A DNA stretch of 64,000 bases. Source: Brevibacillus fulvus. GTDB taxonomy: Bacteria > Bacillota > Bacilli > Brevibacillales > Brevibacillaceae. Position numbers and translations under genes: made by a program. The notes beneath the pieces are model-generated. The model saw only the letters and a list, made by a program, of their open reading frames with translations, was not told the origin of the DNA and did not search any database. This document shows positions 34,414-44,335 of the stretch, piece by piece. The first letter of the stretch is position 1. Every line of letters starts with the position of its first letter. Location of the stretch: NCBI RefSeq assembly GCF_016908525.1, contig NZ_JAFBEB010000009.1, forward strand, positions 80,756 through 144,755. Reading direction: 5' to 3'.

Positions 34414-35397
34414 TCAGATTGAAAAATTTTTGCGCATCTCTTCGAGTTCTTCCCGTAATTCTTCCCGCAAAGAAAGCGGTTCGACTACTTGTACTTCCCG
34501 CCCCATACCGAGAATCCAGCGCTTCACGTCTTCTTTCCCTTTCAATCGAGCGGTAAAGATTACCCCTTCACCGCTGGGACAAGGTTCAATGCCGTATTCG
34601 CCCCCCCAAGTTTGCTCGAAAATGGCTCGCGCTTCCCAGCCGATCAAGCGCAGTTTGAGGTCGATCACCTCGTCGTCAGACACGCCAATCCGGCCGGAAA
34701 TATCCGCCAGCGGATCGTAGGAATGCAGCCGCTCAAACGACTCAGGCAAGTTCTCCAGTTGGCCAATCCGGTTTAATTTGAACGTCAACAGTCGGTTGCT
34801 GTTTTCGCAAAATGCCCGTACATACGTAACATGCTGATGCTTCCAGATCGCATAAGGTTGAATCAATCGCCAGCTTGGCTTGCGACTGACGGGATGATAA
34901 TACACTTTCAGCTTGTGCCGTGCCAACACCGCTTGGTATATCTGCCAATAATGGTTCTTGTCTGTGTCCGACAGCTTTTCCATCGGCCCCATCCGGAACA
35001 TGACATGGCGGTCATCACCGTTGTAGCCAAGCGTATTCATCAAGCTGGCCGTCTGAAAAATTTTCGCAAACGACTGGTCGATCTCCTCGAGATAGTCGGC
35101 TTTGTTGGCGGCGAGCTCATTTCGAGCCAAGTACAACGCCAACTGCTCCTCCCGGGTAAGGCCGATGAGCGGCATCAGCCGATGGTATTGCGATTGACGG
35201 GTCAGGAAATATCCGCCGTACCGGCCTCGTTTTGTCCCGATTTCCCAGCCTTCATCCTGTAAAATCCGGATGTACTCGCGGATGATGCGCGGTTTGAGTT
35301 CCAGATGTTTGCTTAAAGCTTCCACCCCGATCGGATTTTGTTCGGAATGGTTTTTTAAGATCATCCAAAGCTTCAGCATGCTACCGAGCCGGCCCAT
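34414..35397 (-). CDS. WYL-domain transcriptional regulator
   Basis: 327 residues. An N-terminal winged HTH of the HTH_11 type (about 5-60; [23 protein letters not shown]), then a WYL domain (about 140-230; [21 protein letters not shown] with the basic [11 protein letters not shown] strand) and a C-terminal WCX-like region. WYL proteins sense small nucleic-acid or nucleotide ligands, and many repress phage-defence or DNA-damage genes. Its start overlaps the MFS stop region by 17 bases and uses GGAGG inside the MFS gene, so the two are coupled. It lies 70 bases before the nuclease-like gene. Confidence 0.88.
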   Translation of the reverse strand: MGRLGSMLKLWMILKNHSEQNPIGVEALSKHLELKPRIIREYIRILQDEGWEIGTKRGRYGGYFLTRQSQYHRLMPLIGLTREEQLALYLARNELAANKADYLEEIDQSFAKIFQTASLMNTLGYNGDDRHVMFRMGPMEKLSDTDKNHYWQIYQAVLARHKLKVYYHPVSRKPSWRLIQPYAIWKHQHVTYVRAFCENSNRLLTFKLNRIGQLENLPESFERLHSYDPLADISGRIGVSDDEVIDLKLRLIGWEARAIFEQTWGGEYGIEPCPSGEGVIFTARLKGKEDVKRWILGMGREVQVVEPLSLREELREELEEMRKNFSI

Positions 35398-36688
35398 CGG
35401 ATGCCTCCGCCGAAACCGCTGCCGTTTGGTTCACTTGTTCCGGTTCCGGCAGCAGCAGATTGAGCAGAAAAGCGCCGATCAGCAACAGGATGGACGCCAT
35501 AAAAGAGAGCTGGTAACTTCCCGTCTGACTGTACAAGACTCCGGGCAAATAGGCGCCCAATGCCGAGCCAAGCTGGTGGCTGAGGAACAACCAGCCGAGA
35601 ATGAAGCCGATCGAATACCGTTTGAAATATTGTGTCGCCAACAATTGGGTCGGCGCGACCGTGGCAAAATCAACCAAGCCAAACAGAACGGAAAATGCCA
35701 ACAGCAAGAGCGGTTCGTGACTGTATATTAGGATGACAATCGAGATCGCCCGTGTTCCATACAACAAACAGAGCAATTTTTTGCTGCTCCAGCGGTCGGC
35801 GACGATTCCCGAAATCAGAATGCCAACGATATTGCAGCCGGCGAGCAAACTGACGGCAGCGCTGGTTACTTCCGTGGAAAAGCCATGATCGTGCGAAATG
35901 GGGATCAGATGCGTATCCATCAAGCCGGTCGTCGTAATGCCGCAAACAAAAAACGGAAGCAGCAGGAACCAAAACTGCCTCATCCGCAAAACGCGCCATG
36001 CCGGAACAGTTTCCGTCCGCGCTGCCGTTCCTTTTTCCGGCGATTCCTCGGTTCCATCCGCTCGTCGTCTCGCCGCTGCTTCCTCTGCTCCCAACGGCTG
36101 CAAGCGCTTTTCCGCCGGTTTGTTGCGCAGCCAAAGCAGAACAACCGGAAACACAAGCACCAGCAGGAATAGGCCCTGAACCAGCACGGCCTGTTTCCAG
36201 CCAAACCAATCGATAAAAAAAAGCGAAGCTGGCACGAGCAGCATTTGCCCAACGCCAACCCCCGCTTCCATTATCCCGAAAGCAAGTCCTCTTTTCGTCT
36301 GAAACCAGTTGGTAATGATCACCGTCGCGGCGACATTGGACGCCCCGCCAACACCGAGCGAAGCGATCACTGCATAAAGCGCAAACAACTGCCAGGAGGA
36401 GGTGGCGAAGCGGGTCAACAAGATGCCCAGCCCGACGAGCAAGATGCTAACCGACAGAATTTTGCGAACTCCGTATCGATCGATCAGTCTCCCGACAACA
36501 GGCTGCGACACCCCGTAGATGATAAAGCTCCCCATGGAAAGGAGCGAGATCGTTGCGCGGTCAACCGAGAACTCCTCTTCCCAAGGCTGGATAAAAGCTC
36601 CGAAAGAAAGCCGGACCCCTTGGACCGCCAATAAAGCCAAAAATGTCAAAAACAGGGCCACCCATGCGTAGTGGATCGTTTTGTTCAT
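35381..36688 (-). CDS. MFS transporter (oxalate/formate or monocarboxylate-like)
   Basis: 435 residues with 12 hydrophobic helices and a charged central loop (about 195-235). The major-facilitator motif is seen in [10 protein letters not shown] near residue 67 and [10 protein letters not shown] in the second half. The sequence is closest to the OFA/monocarboxylate group ([19 protein letters not shown] near the end); substrate is uncertain. GATGGGAG precedes the ATG. A 7-bp hairpin in the leader (36714-36737) has no T-run and may be regulatory. The stop region overlaps the start of the WYL gene. Confidence 0.85.
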   Translation of the reverse strand: MNKTIHYAWVALFLTFLALLAVQGVRLSFGAFIQPWEEEFSVDRATISLLSMGSFIIYGVSQPVVGRLIDRYGVRKILSVSILLVGLGILLTRFATSSWQLFALYAVIASLGVGGASNVAATVIITNWFQTKRGLAFGIMEAGVGVGQMLLVPASLFFIDWFGWKQAVLVQGLFLLVLVFPVVLLWLRNKPAEKRLQPLGAEEAAARRRADGTEESPEKGTAARTETVPAWRVLRMRQFWFLLLPFFVCGITTTGLMDTHLIPISHDHGFSTEVTSAAVSLLAGCNIVGILISGIVADRWSSKKLLCLLYGTRAISIVILIYSHEPLLLLAFSVLFGLVDFATVAPTQLLATQYFKRYSIGFILGWLFLSHQLGSALGAYLPGVLYSQTGSYQLSFMASILLLIGAFLLNLLLPEPEQVNQTAAVSAEASDGPAR

Positions 36689-36855
36689 TGCTGTCTCCCA
36701 TCCTTTTTCTCACAGCGGGGACACAATTCGCTCCCCGCCATCCGTGTTACATGTAAAATACGCTCTCTCCATGGGAAACCCTCTTTTGCGTGCAGGCTGT
36801 ATTGATGACAGAGGCTGCTTTGACGTGTCCGGTATATATTCTTTTTCCTTGCTCT

Positions 36856-38313
36856 TTAAGGCGTCGGCGTAATCGTTACGGTCTTGAGGGTTGTAAAAAA
36901 TTCGACCGCGGCTTGCCCTTGTTCGCGAGAGAGAGAGCTGGAGTCTTTCATCCCCCCGAACGCTGCCTGCGGTTCCACGCCGGCCGTTTCGCCGTTTACT
37001 TTTACCATGCCGACGTCAATTTTTTCGACGAAAGCAAGCGCCTTGGCCAAATCCCGGGTAAACAACGATGCCGCCAGGCCAAAGCGGGTAGCATTGGCTT
37101 GTTCCACCGCCTCTTCAAAACTGTCGACCTTGATCAAGCACAAAACCGGGCCAAAAATTTCTTCCTGGGCAATGACCATCTCGTTTTTGACATTTTCAAA
37201 TACGGTTGGCTGCACAAAGAACCCATGTTGATAGGGGCCTTCCTCCAGCGCCTTCCCGCCGTATAGCAGAGCGGCCCCCTCTCTTTTCCCTTGTTCGATG
37301 TAGCTGATGACCTTTTCGAACTGTTTTTGCGATGCCAACGGTCCCATGTAGACGCCTTCCTCCAGTCCGGAGCCGACTTTGATCGCTTGCACTTTCGCCA
37401 ACACTTTTTGCTTGAATGGCTCATAAACGGAACGATGCACAAAGCAACGACTCGTCGCCGTGCATTTTTGGCCGGTGTGCTTCATCGCCCCGCTTACCGT
37501 CAGTTCGGCCGCCAACTCCAAATCGGCGTCTTCCAGCACGATCACCGGATTTTTCCCGCCCATTTCCAGCTGGAATTTTGCTCCGCGCGCAGCCGCTTCC
37601 GCCGCCACTTGTTTGCCCACCTGATTGGAACCGGTAAAGGTGATCGCCTGAACTCCGTGATGCCGGACAATTGCCGCTCCCGCTGTCGTGCCCGAACCAT
37701 GCACCAGATTCAAAACTCCTGCCGGCAGTTGTGCATCGGCGAAAACTTCGACGATTTTTGCGGCGGTAATGGAGGTTTCCGCCGCGGGCTTAAACACAAC
37801 CGTATTGCCGTAGATCAAGGCGGGGGCCATTTTCCAAAGCGGGATGGCAATGGGGAAATTCCACGGTGAAATCACCCCGACCACACCGAGCGGCACCCGT
37901 TGCGTATACAGCAGATTCCGCCGGTCGGCCGATGGAATGACGTCCCCCTCTTTTCTTGAGCCTTCTTGCGAATAGTAGCGGAGAATCGCGACCCCTCTCA
38001 ACACTTCCCCTCTTGTTTCGGCCAACGTTTTGCCCATTTCTTTGGTTGCGGTTAGCGCAATTTCCTCGACCCGTTGCTCCAGCAAGTCGGCTGCCCGGTG
38101 CAGAAATTGCCCTCTGCTGATCGGAGAAAGCGCCTTCCATTGAAGAAAGGCGTCCTTTGCCGCTGCGACGGCCCGATCGACGTCCGCTTCCGAAGAGTCC
38201 GGAAAAGTTCCGACTCGCTCATGTATGTTTGCGGGGTTTATACTATGTAAAACCACTCCGCTGCTCGATCCAACCCAATTGCCGTTGATATAGTTCAAAA
38301 CGTTTTGACTCAT
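36856..38313 (-). CDS. NAD(P)-dependent aldehyde dehydrogenase
   Basis: 485 residues, a complete ALDH. Typical motifs are [19 protein letters not shown] near residue 140, [14 protein letters not shown] near 225, ELGGKNP-like [11 protein letters not shown] near 252 with the general-base Glu, the catalytic Cys in [10 protein letters not shown] near 287, and EEIFGPVL near 385. The subgroup resembles YcbD/2,5-dioxovalerate or aldehyde dehydrogenases of broad specificity. It lies 88 bases after acoL in the same direction; acetaldehyde is a product of acetoin cleavage, so a role in that pathway is plausible but inferred. GGAGGTGG is the ribosome binding site. Confidence 0.9.
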   Translation of the reverse strand: MSQNVLNYINGNWVGSSSGVVLHSINPANIHERVGTFPDSSEADVDRAVAAAKDAFLQWKALSPISRGQFLHRAADLLEQRVEEIALTATKEMGKTLAETRGEVLRGVAILRYYSQEGSRKEGDVIPSADRRNLLYTQRVPLGVVGVISPWNFPIAIPLWKMAPALIYGNTVVFKPAAETSITAAKIVEVFADAQLPAGVLNLVHGSGTTAGAAIVRHHGVQAITFTGSNQVGKQVAAEAAARGAKFQLEMGGKNPVIVLEDADLELAAELTVSGAMKHTGQKCTATSRCFVHRSVYEPFKQKVLAKVQAIKVGSGLEEGVYMGPLASQKQFEKVISYIEQGKREGAALLYGGKALEEGPYQHGFFVQPTVFENVKNEMVIAQEEIFGPVLCLIKVDSFEEAVEQANATRFGLAASLFTRDLAKALAFVEKIDVGMVKVNGETAGVEPQAAFGGMKDSSSLSREQGQAAVEFFTTLKTVTITPTP

Positions 38314-38401
38314 GACAATCTGCCACCTCCTGTTACCTATCTTATGAGTGAGACTTGGCGTTTAGCAGACGAGTTTTCACGCGCGAAGGACGGCTGCTGG
38401 A

Positions 38402-39781
38402 TCAGCCGTGGATAGCCTGGCCGGTGGCGTTGTGCACAGCCTCCAGCAGCGCTTCCGACAGGGTCGGGTGGGCAGCCATACCGTTTTCCAGCGCATCGGT
38501 GGTCATCTCCGCATGCAGCATGAGCGCTGCTTGGCCAATCAACTCCGTCGCGCGCGGGCCGACAACCGACAGACCGACGATTTCATGGAACTTGGGCTCG
38601 ACAATTACTTTGACTTTGCCGACCGGTTCGTCAAGAATCAGCGCTTTTCCATTCGCCGAGAACGGAAACTCGCCAATCCGGACGTCTCCATGCTTCGCTC
38701 TGGCTTGTGTTTCGGTAAGCCCGACACTGGCGATCTCCGGTGCGGTATAAATACAGCGGGGAACGGCGTGATATGCCGCCGTCTTCTTTTGGCCGCAAGC
38801 ATTGCGCGCAGCCACTTCTCCTTCGTGGAACGCAACATGGGCCAACTGGATCCCGCCAATCACATCCCCGCAAGCATAAATATGGGGAACCGTTGTCTGC
38901 ATCTGTCCGTTGACCTCGATTCCGCGCGCCGAATATTGTACGCCGATCCGTTCCAGTCCGAGTTCGTTTACGCGCGGTTTACGGCCGATGGCGACGAGAA
39001 CTTGCTCGGCGCGTAGTTCGACCATCCCGCTGTTCGTCTGCAGCACAGCCGCCTTCGCCGCGTTATCCAAACGGCTGAGCGCCGTTCCGGTATAAATGGT
39101 GACGCCCGCCGCACTCAGCTGTCCTGCTAACAGATCGGCGATGTCGCGGTCTTCGCCCGGCAAAATTTGTTCCGCCATTTCAACAATCGTCACCTTCGTT
39201 CCCAAACGGCTGTATATGCTGGCAAACTCGCAACCGATCACTCCGCCGCCGATAATCAGCAGCGACGTTGGGATGGCCGGCAATGACATGGCCTGGCTGC
39301 TGTCGATGACCCATTGCCCGTCAAACGGGGCAAAGGGCAGCTCGGCCGGTTGGGAACCTGTGGCAATAATCATTCGGTCAGCGATAAGCTCCTGCTCGCC
39401 GTCCGGTTGCTTCACCTGCAAGCGATTGTCTGTCAGGAAGGTTGCCTTGCCCTTGATGACCTGCACTTTGTTTTTTTTCATCAGGTAGGTCACCCCAAGG
39501 ACAAGTTTGCTCATCACCTTGTTTTTGTACTGCTGAACGCCTGGCCAATTGACCGTCACGCCTTCGGAGGCGACCGTAATCCCGAAAGCTGCGGCCTGCT
39601 TCACCTTTGCATACGTTTCCGCGCTCTCCAAAAGCGCCTTCGTCGGGATGCATCCTTCATTCAGACAGGTGCCTCCCAATTGCTGACTTTCGATCAATGT
39701 CACCTGCTCGCCAAGGCGAGCAGCCGTGATCGCCGCCACATAACCGGCTGGTCCTCCGCCAATAATCGCTACAGTTCCCAC
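38402..39781 (-). CDS. acoL: Dihydrolipoyl dehydrogenase (E3) of the acetoin dehydrogenase complex, AcoL
   Basis: 459 residues. An FAD-binding N-terminus (GGGPAGYVAAITAA) with the redox Cys pair in GGTCLNEGCIPTK near residue 37, an NAD-binding fold (IGGGVIGCEFASIYSRLG) and the C-terminal interface with AHPTLSEALLEA (catalytic His-Glu). It reoxidises dihydrolipoyl groups of the E2 subunit. The start is GTG (39781..39779) after AAGGAGG, 11 bases after acoC. It ends the acoABCL gene set. A small CGGCTG/CAGCCG hairpin follows the stop but lacks a T-run, so read-through to the ALDH gene is possible. Confidence 0.95.
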   Translation of the reverse strand: MGTVAIIGGGPAGYVAAITAARLGEQVTLIESQQLGGTCLNEGCIPTKALLESAETYAKVKQAAAFGITVASEGVTVNWPGVQQYKNKVMSKLVLGVTYLMKKNKVQVIKGKATFLTDNRLQVKQPDGEQELIADRMIIATGSQPAELPFAPFDGQWVIDSSQAMSLPAIPTSLLIIGGGVIGCEFASIYSRLGTKVTIVEMAEQILPGEDRDIADLLAGQLSAAGVTIYTGTALSRLDNAAKAAVLQTNSGMVELRAEQVLVAIGRKPRVNELGLERIGVQYSARGIEVNGQMQTTVPHIYACGDVIGGIQLAHVAFHEGEVAARNACGQKKTAAYHAVPRCIYTAPEIASVGLTETQARAKHGDVRIGEFPFSANGKALILDEPVGKVKVIVEPKFHEIVGLSVVGPRATELIGQAALMLHAEMTTDALENGMAAHPTLSEALLEAVHNATGQAIHG

Positions 39782-39792
39782 GGTTCTCCTCC

Positions 39793-41064
39793 TTACAGCA
39801 ACAGACTATACGGATTTTCCAAAGACTCCTTGACGCCGGCCAAAAATTGCGCGGCGGGCGCTCCATCCAGCACGCGGTGATCGAACGTCAAGCTGAGCGG
39901 CAGCAGACTGCGGCGTTGCAACTCCTCTCCGCGGTAAACGGGAACTGCCTCGACAGCGCCAACGCCCAAAATTCCGGTTTCCGGCGGATTCAGAATAGGC
40001 GTAAAATATTCCACACCAAATTGGCCCAAATTGCTGATCGTAAAGGTCGACCCTTTCATCTCCTCACCCGTCAACTGCTGGCTGCGGGCGCGCTCGCTCA
40101 GCGCTTTCAGCGCCTTGGACAAATCAAGCAGGCTGAGCCGCTCGGCGTAGCGGATTACCGGGACAACCAATCCTTTCTCAAGGGCGACAGCGATCCCCAA
40201 ATGAACGTGGCCATATGTTTCAATCCGCGCTTCTGCGCCATCCGTCAAATAGGCGCTGTTCATCTGTTTGTGTTTTTTCAGCGACAGAACAACCGCTCGG
40301 GCAATAAAGTCGGTCAAGGTAAGCTTGCCTTCCTGCCGTTTTTGCAGTTCGCTCGCCAGTTGCTGTTGCCATAATAACAGCTCGGTTACGTCCGCCTTCG
40401 CTGTCATCGTCAATTGGGCGCTCTGCCGCAAGCTGTCCAGCATCCTGGCAGCAATCACCTTGCGCATCCCTACCACCTGACTGCTCTCGACCGCTCCCGG
40501 GTCAAAAAGCGCATCGGCGCCAGCGGCGGAAGGAGCACCAGCACCCGAAGCAGGCGGTTCACCCGCAACAGCCGCCCGGTTTTCCAGCGCCTTTTCCACG
40601 TCTTCCTTCGTTATGCGTCCTTGTGGCCCCGTGCCGGTGAGGGAGTCAAGCGACAGTCCGGCCTCCTCCGCCATTTTTTTGGCGACCGGCGAAATCTTCA
40701 CATGACTGCCTCTTGCCGCCGGTGCCGACGTTGCCGGCGTTGCTTGCTCACTTGTAACCGGCGGCGTTGCTGCCTGCTCCTTCGCTGGTTCCGCCACAGC
40801 GGCAGGCGCAGCTTCGATCTTCTCTCCATCCTGTCCGATGTAGCCGAGCACCGTTCCGTAGGGGACGGCTTCTCCTTCCGCGACAGTGATGGCCAGCAAT
40901 TTGCCATCCGCCGACGCCTCGACCTCCATTTCGATTTTTTCCGAACTGATTTCGACGACCACCTCGCCTTTGGCAATCTGCTCGCCGACCTGTTTTCTCC
41001 AGCGAAGCACGGTTCCTTCCACCATCGACATTCCCAGTTTGGGCATGATCACTTCCGCTGCCAT
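39793..41064 (-). CDS. acoC: Dihydrolipoamide acetyltransferase (E2), AcoC
   Basis: 423 residues. A single N-terminal lipoyl domain (residues 1-80) has the lipoyl-Lys in SSEKIEMEV near residue 43, then an Ala/Pro-rich linker, a peripheral subunit-binding domain ([27 protein letters not shown] is that segment, near residue 130) and the acyltransferase core (about 190-423) with the HxxxDG motif as [14 protein letters not shown] near the end. It carries the acetyl group released from acetoin to CoA. One lipoyl domain fits acetoin dehydrogenase. It depends on lipoylation, for which a transferase gene lies in the same cluster. Confidence 0.95.
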   Translation of the reverse strand: MAAEVIMPKLGMSMVEGTVLRWRKQVGEQIAKGEVVVEISSEKIEMEVEASADGKLLAITVAEGEAVPYGTVLGYIGQDGEKIEAAPAAVAEPAKEQAATPPVTSEQATPATSAPAARGSHVKISPVAKKMAEEAGLSLDSLTGTGPQGRITKEDVEKALENRAAVAGEPPASGAGAPSAAGADALFDPGAVESSQVVGMRKVIAARMLDSLRQSAQLTMTAKADVTELLLWQQQLASELQKRQEGKLTLTDFIARAVVLSLKKHKQMNSAYLTDGAEARIETYGHVHLGIAVALEKGLVVPVIRYAERLSLLDLSKALKALSERARSQQLTGEEMKGSTFTISNLGQFGVEYFTPILNPPETGILGVGAVEAVPVYRGEELQRRSLLPLSLTFDHRVLDGAPAAQFLAGVKESLENPYSLLL

Positions 41065-41094
41065 CTATGCAACCCCTCCTTGGTTGTTCTTGCA

Positions 41095-41126
41095 GGACAC
41101 CCCTCCGGGCAATGGGGAGGAGTGCC
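41095..41126 (-). other. Hairpin between acoB and acoC
   Basis: A strong stem of 11 bp with one bulge in the 73-base gap between acoB and acoC (41095-41105 against 41114-41126). No T-run follows, so it is probably an mRNA processing or stability element rather than a terminator. Confidence 0.5.
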
Positions 41127-41137
41127 CCTGTTGTTTT

Positions 41138-42175
41138 TTAGGAAACGGCGAGAATCGACTCGTCACCGAGCAATTCGGAGACAACCTCGACCACTTTTTT
41201 CGGGCTGGGCAAATAGAGATCTTCCAACGGCGGCGAGAACGGCACAGGGGTATGCGGAGCGGTAATCCGTTTGATCGGCGCATCAAGCGTATCAAATCCT
41301 TTGTCGGCAACGAGCGCGGCGATGTCGGTGGCGATGCTGCACCGCGGATTGGCTTCGTCGATGACGATCAGGCGGTTGGTCTTGGCGACGGAAGCCAGAA
41401 TCGTCTCTTCATCCAGCGGCGATAAACTGCGCGGGTCAACCACTTCCACTTCAATGCCTTTTTTCGCCAGCAGCTCGGCGGCTTGCAAGGCGGTTTGCAC
41501 CTGCTTGCCGATCGCCACGATCGTCAAATCCGTACCGGAACGTTTGATGTCGGCTTTGCCCAGCGGAATCGTGTAATGCCCTTCCGGCACTTCGCCGGTC
41601 ATGTTGTACAGCGTCTTGTCTTCAAAGAAAATGACAGGATCATTGTCGGCGATCGCGGTCAGCAGCAAGCCTTTGGCATCGTACGGCGTAGAGGGAACAA
41701 CGACTTTGATTCCGGGAAGGTGGGTGAAGAGAGCGTACAAACTTTGCGAATGTTGCGCCGCAGCGCGGAACCCGGCACCATGCATCGTGCGAATCGTAAT
41801 CGGCACTTGTGCCTTGCCGCCGAACATATAGCGGAATTTCGCTCCTTGGTTCATGACCTGGTCAAGGCAGCTGCCGATAAAGTCGTTAAACATCAGCTCG
41901 GCAATCGGCCGTAACCCGGTAGCCGCTGCGGCCATCGCCGCCCCGACATAACCCGCTTCGGTGATCGGCGTATCGAGCACGCGGTCGCGGCCGAATTCCT
42001 GAACCAATCCTTTGGTTACGCCAAGCACTCCGCCCCACGCTTCATCATCCTGCAAATGATCGACCTGCGCGCCCCCGGCGACGTCTTCTCCCAGCAAAAT
42101 CACATTTTCGTCTTGCCGCATCGCGATCTGCATCGCTTCATTGATCGCTTTGGAAAAACTGATTGTTCGCGCCAT
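41138..42175 (-). CDS. acoB: Acetoin dehydrogenase E1 component, beta subunit, AcoB
   Basis: 345 residues, transketolase-like pyrimidine-binding half. Motifs: DENVILLGEDVAGG with the catalytic Glu near residue 28, FNDFIGSCLDQVMNQGAKFRYMFGG near 98 and the C-terminal transketolase domain with VDPRSLSPLDEETIL. Together with AcoA it forms the thiamine-diphosphate enzyme cleaving acetoin to acetaldehyde plus a lipoyl-bound acetyl group. GGGGGAG precedes the ATG. It begins 18 bases downstream of acoA. Confidence 0.95.
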   Translation of the reverse strand: MARTISFSKAINEAMQIAMRQDENVILLGEDVAGGAQVDHLQDDEAWGGVLGVTKGLVQEFGRDRVLDTPITEAGYVGAAMAAAATGLRPIAELMFNDFIGSCLDQVMNQGAKFRYMFGGKAQVPITIRTMHGAGFRAAAQHSQSLYALFTHLPGIKVVVPSTPYDAKGLLLTAIADNDPVIFFEDKTLYNMTGEVPEGHYTIPLGKADIKRSGTDLTIVAIGKQVQTALQAAELLAKKGIEVEVVDPRSLSPLDEETILASVAKTNRLIVIDEANPRCSIATDIAALVADKGFDTLDAPIKRITAPHTPVPFSPPLEDLYLPSPKKVVEVVSELLGDESILAVS

Positions 42176-42193
42176 ACCTGCTCCCCCCTTTGA

Positions 42194-43186
42194 TTAATAA
42201 GAAACATATACATCGGTCAGCAATTCATTCTCGTCCGGGAACGGACTTTGCTCCGCAAACTGGATAGCCGCCTGAATCGCCTGTTCCACTGTTTCTTCCA
42301 GCTGGGTCAGTTCGCTTTCGCTCAAGAGCTGCTGCCCGCTCAAATAATCGCGGAACATTTTGATCGCATCTTGCTCTTGCAAATGTTTTTGCTTGTCGCT
42401 TTCTTTTTTATATTTCTGCGCGTCCCCTTCAAAATGTCCGTAGTTGCGGTAGGTGATGCATTCAATCAACGTTGGCCCTTCGCCTCTCCGCGCTCGGTTC
42501 ACCGCTTCTTCGGCAACGCGGTACACTTCCAAGATGTTTTTGCCGTCCACCGTTACGCCGGGGATATTGTAACCGCTTGCACGATCGGCGATATTCGTAC
42601 AGCTTGAGGCATAGGTAAACGGGGTCGCTTCTGCGTAGCCATTGTTCTCGGCCACGAAAATAACCGGCAGCTTCCAAATGGCCGCCAAGTTGATTCCTTC
42701 GTGGAACGTGCCTTGATTGTTCGCGCCATCGCCAAAGAAACAGACGCTTACCCCCTGGGTCTTTTTCAGCTTGGCGGTCAACGCCGCACCGCAGGCTAGA
42801 GGAAAGCCGCCGCCAACAATTCCGTTCGCGCCCAGCATCCCTTTATCCAGATCGGCGATATGCATCGAGCCGCCTTTTCCTTTGCACAGCCCTGTAGCCT
42901 TTCCGTAAATTTCCGCCATCATGCCATTCAAGTCACAGCCTTTGGCAATGCAATGCCCGTGCCCGCGGTGCGTGCTGGCAATCGTGTCTTTCTTCTCCAG
43001 ATGGGCCCCGACGCCGACCGCGATCGCTTCCTCCCCGGCATACAAATGGACAAACCCCGGCAATTTTCCCTGGGCAAACAAGTCATGCACTGCGTCTTCA
43101 AACTTGCGGATCTCCAGCATCTTTTGATACATCCATCTCGCTTTGTCCGGTGTCAGCACCTTGTCTGCTTGTTCGCTTACCTTCAT
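42194..43186 (-). CDS. acoA: Acetoin dehydrogenase E1 component, alpha subunit, AcoA
   Basis: About 330 residues from the ATG at 43186, seven bases after GGGAGG; a nearby ATG (43192) is too close to it. Motifs: the thiamine-diphosphate binding GDGANNQGTFHEGINLAAIW near residue 150 and YRNYGHFEGDAQ near 250, which distinguishes acetoin E1 from pyruvate E1. It is the first gene of the operon, preceded by a sigma-54 promoter and an upstream inverted repeat, as in the AcoR-controlled operon of B. subtilis. Confidence 0.95.
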   Translation of the reverse strand: MKVSEQADKVLTPDKARWMYQKMLEIRKFEDAVHDLFAQGKLPGFVHLYAGEEAIAVGVGAHLEKKDTIASTHRGHGHCIAKGCDLNGMMAEIYGKATGLCKGKGGSMHIADLDKGMLGANGIVGGGFPLACGAALTAKLKKTQGVSVCFFGDGANNQGTFHEGINLAAIWKLPVIFVAENNGYAEATPFTYASSCTNIADRASGYNIPGVTVDGKNILEVYRVAEEAVNRARRGEGPTLIECITYRNYGHFEGDAQKYKKESDKQKHLQEQDAIKMFRDYLSGQQLLSESELTQLEETVEQAIQAAIQFAEQSPFPDENELLTDVYVSY

Positions 43187-43302
43187 GTTCATGCCTCCCA
43201 TCTTTCCGTTACTATCCCATCGGTCTGGCGACATCGCTCATCCCGCTTATTTTCCAATCGCTGTCCACCCGCCCCCCTTTCCCTTCTCTCTTTTAGCTCT
43301 TT

Positions 43303-43320
43303 AAGCAAGGGATATGCCAA
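43303..43320 (-). promoter_or_regulatory. Sigma-54 (-24/-12) promoter of acoABCL
   Basis: On the minus strand TTGGCATATCCCTTGCTT matches the consensus TGGCAY-N5-TTGCW with GG and GC exactly ten bases apart. The expected start near 43292 leaves a leader of about 105 bases before acoA. Of the other bases between 43187 and 43497, only the inverted repeat and the terminator listed separately look meaningful. Confidence 0.9.
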
Positions 43321-43386
43321 CACGGCTAACGTCGCATCCGCCTGAAAAAACTCGCGCTTTCCAAAGTGTGCCAAAACCGGTCAGCA

Positions 43387-43426
43387 AGACAAAATGAGAC
43401 GCATCCCGAATCGTCTCATTTTGTCT
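43387..43426 (-). promoter_or_regulatory. Perfect 15-bp inverted repeat: candidate AcoR upstream activating site
   Basis: AGACAAAATGAGACG (43387-43401) and its exact reverse complement (43412-43426) with a ten-base centre. Its centre lies about 115 bases upstream of the predicted sigma-54 start, the usual distance for an enhancer bound by an activator such as AcoR. Confidence 0.7.
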
Positions 43427-43452
43427 CAAAACAAAAAAGCCGCAAATAAACA

Positions 43453-43480
43453 AGCCATCCGTGCGTATACACCGATGGCT
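43453..43480 (-). terminator. Intrinsic terminator after the lipoyl transferase gene
   Basis: 11-bp stem with one mismatch (43453-43463 with 43470-43480), followed by T-rich sequence on the minus strand. It insulates the acoR-side transcript from the acoA promoter. Confidence 0.7.
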
Positions 43481-43497
43481 GCCGTTATTGCCTAAAA

Positions 43498-44313
43498 TCA
43501 GCTGGGCAACGGGTATCTTGCCCGATATTCATTTACCATTCGCTGTGTCTGTTCCAGTGTCTCCCGCGCGGCGAACTCGCCCTCGATCAGCTGTCCACGG
43601 CGCCGCAGCTGCTGTTTGAGCAACCCGATGAACGACGCTGCGCTCATCTTTCCGATCAGCTCAGACAGACTGGCCATGCGGGCGCACTGGACACGGGGGA
43701 ATCCGCTTTGCGCCCGATCTTTGGCGGCGTGCTGATAAAACTGTGTGACCAGCCTTCCCCTTTCTTCCCCGCTTCCTTCCACCAGCACAAACGCCTGGAT
43801 AATCACCGCCCTCGTTTGCCTTCTTTGGGCAATCCCGCAAAACTTTTTGCCATCCAGACTAAGGTCATATTCTCCCGGACAGTAGGCGCCGCTTACCTCA
43901 CCAGTCTCAATCCTGTCCGTACACGTTGCCAGGCTGTGCCGAATCAAATCCGCCATCAGCACAAAATGGCGCTGTATATCGAGTTCCCCCGGCCGAGTGG
44001 GCAAGATCAAGGAAAGGTTCACGACACCGCAATCGAGCGGAACAGCCGCGCCGCCTGAATTGCGGATACTGACCTGATACCCTTGCCCGCGCAGCCAGCT
44101 GATGGCAGCTCCGGCATACGGCAGTTTGCCATCTCGTGCTCCCAGGACAAAAGCTCGTTCATGTCTCCACAGATGAACGGCCGGTTCCAGCCGCCCTTCT
44201 CCAACCTGCTTTCCGTATGCTTCATCGAAGGCAAACGGCAGCATGATCGCTTCGCACGTCCGGGAGGTGCGGTCCAGCAAGCGAAGCCGCGCCGGTACAT
44301 TTGCACTGTCCAT
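43498..44313 (-). CDS. LipL/LipM-type octanoyl/lipoyl transferase (BPL/LplA/LplB family)
   Basis: About 271 residues from the ATG at 44313, after AAAGGAG; the longer frame overlaps acoR and is not needed. Signatures: IRNSGGAAVPLDCGVVNLSLI near residue 75 and SGAYCPGEYDLSLDGKKFCGIAQRR near residue 150 with the conserved Cys and Lys. This matches the octanoyltransferase and amidotransferase branch, which moves octanoyl or lipoyl groups onto E2 domains. Placed between acoR and acoABCL, it is probably dedicated to AcoC. Whether it acts as LipM or LipL cannot be told from sequence. Confidence 0.85.
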   Translation of the reverse strand: MDSANVPARLRLLDRTSRTCEAIMLPFAFDEAYGKQVGEGRLEPAVHLWRHERAFVLGARDGKLPYAGAAISWLRGQGYQVSIRNSGGAAVPLDCGVVNLSLILPTRPGELDIQRHFVLMADLIRHSLATCTDRIETGEVSGAYCPGEYDLSLDGKKFCGIAQRRQTRAVIIQAFVLVEGSGEERGRLVTQFYQHAAKDRAQSGFPRVQCARMASLSELIGKMSAASFIGLLKQQLRRRGQLIEGEFAARETLEQTQRMVNEYRARYPLPS

Positions 44314-44335
44314 CTCTGCTCCTTTCCGCGCTGCG

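Noticed and set aside
43364..43380. A second possible sigma-54 site, TTGGCACACTTTGGA
   Set aside because: The -12 element is GG/AA instead of GC at the required spacing; the site at 43303-43320 fits much better.
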